DNA of 20,336 nt from Deltaproteobacteria bacterium (GTDB lineage Bacteria > Desulfobacterota > Binatia > UBA9968). The translations under genes were made by a program, and so were the position numbers. Every line of letters begins with the position of its first letter. The stretch's first letter is position 1. The notes under the pieces are model-generated. The model worked only from the letters and a program-made list of their open reading frames with translations. It was not told where the DNA came from and made no database searches. The DNA lies in contig JAERMN010000028.1 in assembly GCA_016844625.1 (NCBI GenBank), positions 1 through 20,336 of the forward strand, read 5' to 3'. Of this stretch, positions 14,254 to 20,336 are shown piece after piece.

Positions 14254-15021
14254 CTAACTCAGACTCAATCCGCCATCGACAATCAGGGTCTGCCCGGTAA
14301 CGAAATCACCGCCGGTAATCAAGCCGACAATCGCACCCGCAATATCTTCCGGTGTCGCGATCCGCTGCAGCGGATAACCGGCAGACGCTTTGGCAATCAC
14401 CTGCTGGTAATCCGCGCCGAAATGCTGGCTCATCCAGGGCGTGTCGGTAAATGCCGGCGCGACGCAGTTCACTCGCACCTTGGGCGCCATCGCCACCGCT
14501 AAGCCCCGCGTCATGTAGATCAGCGCCGCCTTGGCCGTACCATAAGCGAGCGATGACATTGTGGACGGCGCCAACACGCCGGAGATCGACGACACGTTGA
14601 CGATCATGCCCTGGTTCGCTTCGAGCAATTTCTGCGCCGCGCGGGCGCAGCGAAACGCGCCTTTCACATTCACGTCAAGAATCTCATCCCAGATCGGATC
14701 GGTGAGGCCGTCTAAATCCGACAACTTCACCCAATGCGTCACACCGGCGTTGTTGACGACAATATCCAAGCGCCCAAAGCGATCGGCAATCTTGCCGATC
14801 ATCGCGCGCACCTGCGCGTCGCTCTGCACATCCGCTTGAATAGCGATCGCCTTCACGCCGCTGCGCTCAGCCTCAGCGGCAAGCTCCTCAGCCTCTTGGT
14901 TCGACTTGCGATAGTTAATCGCCACGCCACTGACAGCAGCTTGGGCTAACTTGCGCACGACCGCGCCGCCGATCCCGCCAGCGCCACCGGTCACGAGCGC
15001 GACTCTACCGTTTAGCTCCAT
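14254..15021 (-). CDS. SDR-family NAD(P)-dependent oxidoreductase
   Basis: A 255-residue classical short-chain dehydrogenase with a Rossmann fold. The cofactor motif is TGGAGGIG (residues 11-18), NNAG is at 90-93, the catalytic Ser lies in VNVSSISG (144-145) and Tyr160-x3-Lys164 in YGTAK. NYRKSN after the second strand suggests NADP(H) preference. The C-terminal GQTLIVDGGLS is typical of 3-oxoacyl-reductase-like or sugar-acid dehydrogenases. ATG 15021 is chosen over an in-frame ATG 39 nt upstream because GAGG lies 7 nt before it and the Rossmann strand begins at once. It is fourth in the minus-strand operon, 89 nt after hyuB. Substrate cannot be read from sequence; a hydroxy/keto acid handled together with the aldolase is likely. 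Confidence 0.92.
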   Translation of the reverse strand: MELNGRVALVTGGAGGIGGAVVRKLAQAAVSGVAINYRKSNQEAEELAAEAERSGVKAIAIQADVQSDAQVRAMIGKIADRFGRLDIVVNNAGVTHWVKLSDLDGLTDPIWDEILDVNVKGAFRCARAAQKLLEANQGMIVNVSSISGVLAPSTMSSLAYGTAKAALIYMTRGLAVAMAPKVRVNCVAPAFTDTPWMSQHFGADYQQVIAKASAGYPLQRIATPEDIAGAIVGLITGGDFVTGQTLIVDGGLSLS

Positions 15022-15077
15022 GTCTTCGCCTCGCTCATAATTCAAAATTACAAATTCCACATTGCAGATTTACTCGA

Positions 15078-15105
15078 TTTGGAATCTGGAATTTGGAATC
15101 TGAAA
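15078..15105. repeat. two tandem copies of a 14-bp unit
   Basis: TTTGGAATCTGGAA (15078-15091) is followed directly by TTTGGAATCTGAAA (15092-15105), differing at one base. It fills the gap between hyuB and SDR genes. Similar AT-rich GGAATCTGAAATT-type strings are common intergenic filler; no function is evident. Confidence 0.6.
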
Positions 15106-15110
15106 TTCGC

Positions 15111-16838
15111 TTACCGAGCGCCTCGAAGCGCAGCCGTCCTCGCCTCATCGATATGCCAATCACCCGGCAACTTCACTAAGTCCTGGGCATTGCCTTGATA
15201 ACGAATTGCCACGCGGTAATCTTTCTCCGCTGCCTCCGCTGTGACATAGCCTTCGATTACGTCCCAAAGAATCTTTTGCGGGTCGCGCTCAAACGGATCG
15301 CCGTAGCCGCCGCCGCCAGGAAGATTGATGTGAATCACATCAGTTTCTTTTAAATCCTTGAGCGCTTTGGCATGAAGCTTTGCGCCATCGCCCATGGTCA
15401 CTTCGCCCCGCGCGCCTTCCTTGCCGCCGAGCAGTCCCGGCGCCGGATATTCCGTGCGGTCGGCGATGGAGCTGACGCTCCACTTGCCCGCGCCGCGCCG
15501 AGCGAATTCAGTCAATTGGCCAAGCCCGCCGCGCCAGGTTCCCGGTCCGCCGGAATCCCCACGCAATTCGCGCCGCTTCAGCACCACTGGCGAAAGGCTT
15601 TCGATCACTTCGGCGGGCACGCCAGCAACACCGCTGGGAAAGCCGACCGCATTTAATCCATCTTTCGTCGGCCGCGCGCCGGTGCCGCCGACTTGAAAAA
15701 CGGTCAATGTAAATGGCGGATTCTGACCGCGCCAGACACTCAACCAAATTGGATCGGCGCCGGGCGCCATCAATCGGCCTGGCATTGCGCCGGACATCGC
15801 CGCGAAGATGGCGCTCGGAATAAAATGGCCGATCACTTGTCGGCTCGCCACCGGTGCCGGATCGAGAGCGTTGAGAATACTCCCCGGCGGCGCGCTCACG
15901 TGCACCGGACGAAAGCTGCCCTCGTTATGCGGCACGTCGGGACAGATCGCGGCTTTGATCGCAAAGCTCGCATAGGCGTGAGTGTAATTCAGCACGACGT
16001 TGATGCCGCGCGTGCTCTGCGGCGATGAGCCGGTAAAGTCGATAAAGATTTCATCGCCGGCGACTTTCACCGTGCAACGCACGACGATTGGCTCCTCGAA
16101 ACCGTCGCTCCAGGTTTCGTTACTCCATTCGCCGCTTGGCAGCTTGGCGATCTCGGCACGAACGGCGGCTTCGGATCGCCAAATGATTTCTTCGGCAACG
16201 CTATCGATCGAATCTAAGCCGAACTCATCCATCATTTCGAGCAGCGCCCGTCCGCCGGTTTCATTGCACGCCGTTTGCGCGTAAAAATCGCCGATCACTT
16301 CGTCGGGCTGGCGCACGTTGGTGCGGACAATTTGCATGAGAATGCGATTGGGCTCGCCGCGGTCGAACAGCTTCATGATCGGGATACGCAGTCCCTCTTC
16401 GAAAACTTCCCGCGCCTCAGCGGAAAGGATACGCCCACCGATATCGGCGCTGTGGCAGGTGTTGGCAAACAGCGCGACCATTTTGCCGTTCTTAAAAATC
16501 GGCGTGGTGATCGTGATGTCGTTGATCTGTCCGGCGGTTTGCCAGGGATCGTTGGTGATCAAGACATCTCCCGGCGCCAATTTGTCCGGCGGAAACGCGG
16601 CAAGAAAATGTTTCATCGACGTCGCCATGGCGTTGATATGCCCCGGCGTGCCACTGATCGACTGCGAAATCATCCGCCCCTTGGTGTCGAACATGCCGCA
16701 GGCGAGGTCCTGGCTCTCGCGGACAATCGTGCTGAAGGCCGTCCGAATCAGCGTGTCCTGCTGCTCATTGGCTACCGAGAGAAATCGGTTCCAGATCACC
16801 TCTAGTGTAACCGGATCCATCGCGCTATTTTTCATCAT
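15111..16838 (-). CDS. hyuB: hydantoinase B/oxoprolinase-family protein
   Basis: A 575-residue protein of PF02538, the B component of ATP-dependent N-methylhydantoinase, 5-oxoprolinase and acetone/acetophenone carboxylase-type complexes. Typical segments are DPVTLEVIWNRFLSVANEQ near the start, ACGMFDTKGRMISQSISGTPGHI, DVLITNDPWQTAGQINDITI, the metal-site-like CHSADIGGR, an IDFTGSSPQS segment, and the glycine-rich INLPGGGGYGDPFERDP near the end. ATG 16838 (or 16835) overlaps the 3' end of hyuA by 14 nt, so both subunits are coupled. Length is normal. Partners cleave or carboxylate cyclic amides or ketones with ATP; which reaction applies here is unknown. Confidence 0.9.
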   Translation of the reverse strand: MMKNSAMDPVTLEVIWNRFLSVANEQQDTLIRTAFSTIVRESQDLACGMFDTKGRMISQSISGTPGHINAMATSMKHFLAAFPPDKLAPGDVLITNDPWQTAGQINDITITTPIFKNGKMVALFANTCHSADIGGRILSAEAREVFEEGLRIPIMKLFDRGEPNRILMQIVRTNVRQPDEVIGDFYAQTACNETGGRALLEMMDEFGLDSIDSVAEEIIWRSEAAVRAEIAKLPSGEWSNETWSDGFEEPIVVRCTVKVAGDEIFIDFTGSSPQSTRGINVVLNYTHAYASFAIKAAICPDVPHNEGSFRPVHVSAPPGSILNALDPAPVASRQVIGHFIPSAIFAAMSGAMPGRLMAPGADPIWLSVWRGQNPPFTLTVFQVGGTGARPTKDGLNAVGFPSGVAGVPAEVIESLSPVVLKRRELRGDSGGPGTWRGGLGQLTEFARRGAGKWSVSSIADRTEYPAPGLLGGKEGARGEVTMGDGAKLHAKALKDLKETDVIHINLPGGGGYGDPFERDPQKILWDVIEGYVTAEAAEKDYRVAIRYQGNAQDLVKLPGDWHIDEARTAALRGAR

Positions 16839-18912
16839 GCAGCTCGCTCAGTTCGACAACTACATTTAATCGCTCGTCCACTCGCGCGCGGCCGCGCACG
16901 CCGACGATCAACGTCGATTCACGCTCTTCGACAATTGCCGGCCCATTGAACTTCATGCCCGGCTGAAGCGCATAGCGATCATAGATCGCCGTTTCGACAA
17001 AACCATTCTTCTCAGGGAAAAATGCCAGGCGCGAACCTTTGCGCGCGTCGCCGCGCTTAGAACTATCATGAGGCAGCTTTAAATTCATATCCGGGCGCGG
17101 TCCGCTCGCCACCACGCGCCAGTTGATCACTTCGAGGGCAACATCGGGACCTTTGCGGCCGTAAAGCGCTGCATAGGTTCGTTCGAACTCCGCCACGATG
17201 GCCGCCAGATCGTTGGCGTTAAGAACACCGCCGGGCAACGCCACCGATACTTCATGGCCTTGTCCGACGTAGCGTATGTCCGCGCTGTGCTGGTAAGTAA
17301 TTTCATTTGAACTCAAGCCCGAACTTTGCAAAACTTTGCGCCCTTCTTCAGCCATGTCATAGAGTAAGCCGTTGGCGAATTGCCAATCGAGCTGATCGAG
17401 CCGGCTGTATGCGCTGCGCACGAAGTCGAACGCCAGCGGCGCCGCGAGCAAACCGAACGTCGAACCGACGCCCGCGCCGAAGGGCGAGATCAGCGCCGGC
17501 AAGCGAAGGATTTCCGCGACCCGATAGCCGTGCACCGGTCCCGCGCCGCCGAAGGCGTACATCGGCAGGCGCCGCGGATCTTTGCCGCGCTCGCCGAGGT
17601 GGGCGCGCGCCGCGTTGGCCATGTTTTCATTGACGATCTGATGGATGCCCCAGGCGACTTGCTCGGCGGTCATATTGAGCGGTTTGCCCAAACGCTCGAG
17701 CGCTTTCTGGGTGCCGTCCAAATCGAGCTTCATCTTGCCGCCTAGAAAATAATTGGCGTCAAGATAACCGAGCGCAAGATCGGCATCGGTCACAGTCGGC
17801 TGCGTGCCGCCTTGGCCGTAACAGACGGGTCCAGGATCGGCGCCCGAACTATCCGGACCGACTTTGAGCAAGCCGAGTGAATCGACGCGCGCGATGCTGC
17901 CGCCGCCGGCGCCGAGCTCGATCATGTCGATGACCGGGATGCGCATCGGCAAACCGCTGCCTTTACGAAAGCGATAGACACGGTCGACTTCGAACTCATG
18001 AGTTTTCAACGGCTGGCCGTCGTCGATCACGCACAGCTTCGCCGTCGTGCCGCCCATGTCAAATGACAATAGATCGCCATGGCCCGAGCGCATACCCGCT
18101 TCGGCGGCGGCAATCGCGCCGGCAGCCGGACCGGATTCGAGCAAGCGCACGGGAAAGCGTGACGCCGTTTCGCGCGTTGCGATGCCGCCGCTCGAAAGCA
18201 TAACGAAAAAGCTGCCGCGAAAACCGATCTGGTCCAGTCGCGCTTGCAGTTGCGCCAGATAATCCGAAACTCTTTCTTGCACGTAGACGTTGGCTAGCGT
18301 CGTGCTGGTGCGCTGGAACTCACGGATCTCGGCGACGACTTCAGAACTAAGCGATACGCGAATCTCTGGCGCCACTTCGGCGATGATTTCCGCCGTGCGT
18401 TTTTCATGGGCCGGATTGCGAAAGCTGTTGAGATAGCAGACACCGATCGCCTTGATGCCTTTGTCGCGCAGTTCGCCGACCAGTTTACCAACGAACGCTT
18501 CGTCCAGCGCTTCAAGCACGCCGCCATCGGCGTCCATCCGTTCCGGCACATCAAAACGCAAATGGCGCGGCACTAGAGGCTTGGGCAGATCGAGATTGAG
18601 ATCGTAAAGCTCGTAACGGTGCTCCCGGCCGATCTCAACGGCGTCGCGAAAGCCCGCGGTGGTGAGCAATGCCGTCGGCGCGCCTTTGCGCTCGATCAAA
18701 GCATTGGTGACGAGGGTCGTGCCATGAATCAGCGTCCCGCGCTCACCGGCTTTCACCGAACCGTTCTCCAACACTGGACGCAGGGCATTCTCCACCGCGA
18801 GGCTGGGATCGCTCGGCGTAGTGAGAGTCTTGCCGATAACAGCGGAGCCATCTTCGCCAACCAATAACATGTCGGTGAACGTCCCGCCGATATCGATGCC
18901 TACTTTGTACAT
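16825..18912 (-). CDS. hyuA: hydantoinase A/oxoprolinase-family ATPase subunit
   Basis: A 695-residue protein with the N-terminal Hydant_A_N and central Hydantoinase_A domains. The actin-like phosphate loop is GIDIGGTFTD (residues 5-14), a second phosphate segment is SFDMGGTTAKLCVIDDG, then GAGGGSIA, GADPGPVCYG and AFGGAGPVHGYRVAEIL. The C-terminal third ends in the FNGPAIVEERESTLIVG segment typical of the family. Homologues use ATP to phosphorylate the substrate, opening N-methylhydantoin or 5-oxoproline rings, or activating acetone or acetophenone. It is second in the operon, 70 nt after the LLM gene, and overlaps hyuB. All family segments are present, so it should be active; the substrate is not deducible. 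Confidence 0.93.
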   Translation of the reverse strand: MYKVGIDIGGTFTDMLLVGEDGSAVIGKTLTTPSDPSLAVENALRPVLENGSVKAGERGTLIHGTTLVTNALIERKGAPTALLTTAGFRDAVEIGREHRYELYDLNLDLPKPLVPRHLRFDVPERMDADGGVLEALDEAFVGKLVGELRDKGIKAIGVCYLNSFRNPAHEKRTAEIIAEVAPEIRVSLSSEVVAEIREFQRTSTTLANVYVQERVSDYLAQLQARLDQIGFRGSFFVMLSSGGIATRETASRFPVRLLESGPAAGAIAAAEAGMRSGHGDLLSFDMGGTTAKLCVIDDGQPLKTHEFEVDRVYRFRKGSGLPMRIPVIDMIELGAGGGSIARVDSLGLLKVGPDSSGADPGPVCYGQGGTQPTVTDADLALGYLDANYFLGGKMKLDLDGTQKALERLGKPLNMTAEQVAWGIHQIVNENMANAARAHLGERGKDPRRLPMYAFGGAGPVHGYRVAEILRLPALISPFGAGVGSTFGLLAAPLAFDFVRSAYSRLDQLDWQFANGLLYDMAEEGRKVLQSSGLSSNEITYQHSADIRYVGQGHEVSVALPGGVLNANDLAAIVAEFERTYAALYGRKGPDVALEVINWRVVASGPRPDMNLKLPHDSSKRGDARKGSRLAFFPEKNGFVETAIYDRYALQPGMKFNGPAIVEERESTLIVGVRGRARVDERLNVVVELSELHDEK

Positions 18913-18924
18913 GGTTCGGAAACA

Positions 18925-18967
18925 GTTTCGAGTTTCAGGTCTCGCGTTCCGTATTCCAACTCGAAAC
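18925..18967. repeat. inverted repeat between LLM and hyuA genes
   Basis: GTTTCGAGTT (18925-18934) and AACTCGAAAC (18958-18967) are perfect 10-bp arms with a 23-nt loop. They fall in the 70-nt gap between the LLM stop and the hyuA start, so the operon mRNA would carry a hairpin just before hyuA. Further GGTCTCG/CGAGAC similarity extends the symmetry. Function is unknown; a processing or attenuation point is possible. Confidence 0.5.
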
Positions 18968-18982
18968 CGAAACCCGAGACAA

Positions 18983-20002
18983 TTATTGTGCGAATAAATC
19001 CAGCAGCCGCTGAGTCTGGTGCGCCGCCGCGGGGCGAAGCAGCGGCACCTGCACGCCGGCGTCGCGGTACTGTTGCACGCGCTTCTTCACTTCATCGGGC
19101 GTGCCGCTGGCAGTCATGCCTTCGACGTAGGAGTCGGGGATCGCCTTGATCAACCCATCCATGCCGCCTTGGGCGTGGGCCTTTTCGAATAGCGGAATGT
19201 CTTCCTTGTGAATATACGGCTCGCCGACGCGCATCTTGGGCGCGGCGATAAAAGAGATTTGCACTGGGTCAAGTTTAGTCGCCACTTCCCAGCGCACCGC
19301 ATCGAGCGCTTTTTTGTGATCGTCCTCGATGGAGCAGTTGATGATCTGCGCGACAAAGAATTTGGAAAAATCTCGGCCGGCCTGCTCTGCCGACGCTTTA
19401 ATGATCTTCAGCGCATTGACCGTATATTCCGGTGAACAGACCGCGTTTAGAATCACGCCGTCGCCGACCGCGCCGGCCAGTTTCAGACCGATGGTCGCCG
19501 TCGCTGGCACGTAGAACGGGATATGCGGGCGAATCGGCTTCCAGCCCAAACCGACGTTGTCGAAGTTAACAAACTTGCCGTGATAGGAAACCTTGTCGCC
19601 GCTAAACAGCAAACGCATCGACTCGATATATTCACGCAGCACTTCGGTCGGCGTGGCACCGACATCTTGCGGTAGCGCGTGCACCCGCGCGTGGCTCTTG
19701 GTACAAGCACCCGGCGCGGCGGTGATCCGGCCGCCGCTCAATTCGTCCAAGGTCGCCAACGACTGGGCCATCACCACCGGGCCGCGCAGGCGTACGATCT
19801 GCGTTGTCCCCATGACCATGTTTTTGGTCGCGAGGCTAATCGCCGCTAACGAGCTCACTGAGTCGCGCATCAGTTCAATCGTCTCCGAGAAAAACGCCAT
19901 CTCAAAGCCGCGCTCTTCCGCCTGCTTCATAACCTCGGCCATTTCTCTGCCATTGGTGAACTTGCCATAGCCGAGTGCGTAACCGACTCTTGCTTTCGCC
20001 AT
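18983..20002 (-). CDS. LLM-class flavin-dependent oxidoreductase
   Basis: A 339-residue luciferase-like TIM-barrel protein (PF00296). The N-terminal KARVGYALGYGKF, EMAEVMKQAEERGFEMAFFSE, then ATKNMVMGTTQIV and RGPVVMAQSLATLDELSGGRI are the usual LLM landmarks; GVILNAVCSPEY follows, and TASGTPDEVKKRVQQYRDAGV marks the C-terminal part. Relatives use reduced FMN or F420, as alkane/sulfonate monooxygenases or methylene-tetrahydromethanopterin reductase-like enzymes. AAAGGAG sits before the ATG at 20002. It is first in the six-gene minus-strand operon with hyuAB, SDR, aldolase and decarboxylase-like genes, so an opening oxidation or reduction step of that pathway is plausible. The cofactor cannot be decided here. 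Confidence 0.9.
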   Translation of the reverse strand: MAKARVGYALGYGKFTNGREMAEVMKQAEERGFEMAFFSETIELMRDSVSSLAAISLATKNMVMGTTQIVRLRGPVVMAQSLATLDELSGGRITAAPGACTKSHARVHALPQDVGATPTEVLREYIESMRLLFSGDKVSYHGKFVNFDNVGLGWKPIRPHIPFYVPATATIGLKLAGAVGDGVILNAVCSPEYTVNALKIIKASAEQAGRDFSKFFVAQIINCSIEDDHKKALDAVRWEVATKLDPVQISFIAAPKMRVGEPYIHKEDIPLFEKAHAQGGMDGLIKAIPDSYVEGMTASGTPDEVKKRVQQYRDAGVQVPLLRPAAAHQTQRLLDLFAQ

Positions 20003-20037
20003 TCGAAAACTCTCCTTTAACCACTTCTGACGCTTTG

Positions 20038-20055
20038 GAAGCGCTTCGAATTATA
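20038..20055 (-). promoter_or_regulatory. -10 box and overlapping palindrome upstream of the LLM operon
   Basis: A perfect TATAAT reads on the minus strand at 20050-20055 with no good -35 at 16-18 nt. The predicted transcription start is near 20043, inside the perfect 10-bp palindrome GAAGCGCTTC (20038-20047). The leader would be about 40 nt. The lack of a -35 and a palindrome at the start point are compatible with regulator-dependent control. Confidence 0.4.
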
Positions 20056-20099
20056 GACTCATTCCTACGTAAACGCGACTTCTGAGTCAATCCGTGCGC

Positions 20100-20336
20100 G
20101 CGCGCAGCGCCGGCGCGCAGCCATTGCTCGATCTCGCCAAGACCGGCATCTACTTTCCCCAGTCCGCCTACGTCACGCGCCGAAGTTATTTGAAAGCGAA
20201 TCGTGAGGTCGCCACGAATTTTTCAAAGCCTACGTGGAAGGATGGCAGCGGCTAATCACTGACAAGTCGTTCGGCAAGAAAATGATTCAGAAATACACTC
20301 GTGACACCAGCGACGAGATGATCGAAGCCGGCTGGC
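20100..20336 (+). pseudogene. truncated, frameshifted NMT1-type binding-protein gene fragment
   Basis: In one frame 20121-20222 encodes PLLDLAKTGIYFPQSAYVTR followed by RSYLKANREVATNF, then runs into a TAA at 20253. In the next frame, from 20222, it continues FKAYVEGWQRLITDKSFGKK and onward to the window edge. Joined, these read like the C-terminal half of a NitT/TauT-type binding protein (YLKANRE...FxKAYVEGxxxL). One extra T in the T5 run at 20219-20223 would restore the frame. The N-terminal half with signal peptide is absent: an in-frame TAA at 20070 and non-homologous sequence lie upstream. It is thus a decayed remnant, unless the shift is a homopolymer error in a still truncated gene. 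The 3' end lies beyond the window. Confidence 0.75.

Overview
The window looks like chromosomal DNA of a free-living, moderately GC-rich, metabolically versatile bacterium. The mix is many NMT1-type solute-binding proteins, two 4,5-dihydroxyphthalate-decarboxylase-like proteins, cyclase-family proteins, a hydantoinase A/B pair, an LLM-class flavoprotein and LigAB. I associate this mix with uncultured soil or sediment lineages such as deltaproteobacterial/Binatota, Tectomicrobia or Rokubacteria relatives. That placement is an inference from gene content; no rRNA or other phylogenetic marker is present.

Layout: (1) 1-255, minus strand: the 5' part of a PIN-domain (VapC-like) gene that runs off the left edge, with a well-spaced promoter and a perfect inverted repeat directly upstream. 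(2) 458-6156, minus: a five-gene operon transcribed as fused double permease, periplasmic binding protein, ATPase, then two tandem cyclase-family proteins. (3) 6625-8725, plus: a shortened 4,5-dihydroxyphthalate-decarboxylase-like protein, then LigA-like and LigB-like extradiol dioxygenase subunits. (4) 8722-9687, minus, and 9948-11992, plus: three NMT1-type binding-protein-fold genes around a divergent promoter region, with no permease or ATPase beside them; the third has no signal peptide. (5) 11993-12470: a non-coding stretch with hairpins and degenerate repeats. (6) 12471-20002, minus: a six-gene operon transcribed as LLM flavoprotein, HyuA, HyuB, SDR, KDPG-type aldolase, full-length dihydroxyphthalate-decarboxylase-like protein. 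A dispersed palindromic element is inserted between the SDR and the aldolase. (7) 20100-20336, plus: a truncated, frameshifted binding-protein gene fragment.

Taken together, the genes suggest uptake and breakdown of organic acids, cyclic amides or aromatics: import (ABC system), ring opening (cyclases, hydantoinase-type proteins, LigAB), decarboxylation-type enzymes, and aldolase/dehydrogenase steps. The most unusual signals are at active-site level. The LigB-like protein keeps its iron ligands but has Gly where the catalytic-base His should be. Both cyclase-family proteins have lost the HxGTHxDxPxH metal motif. The decarboxylase-like protein next to LigAB has a clean 18-residue internal deletion relative to its paralog in the same window. 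These point to altered chemistry or non-catalytic roles rather than a textbook protocatechuate or kynurenine pathway. No CRISPR array, rRNA, tRNA or complete insertion sequence was found.
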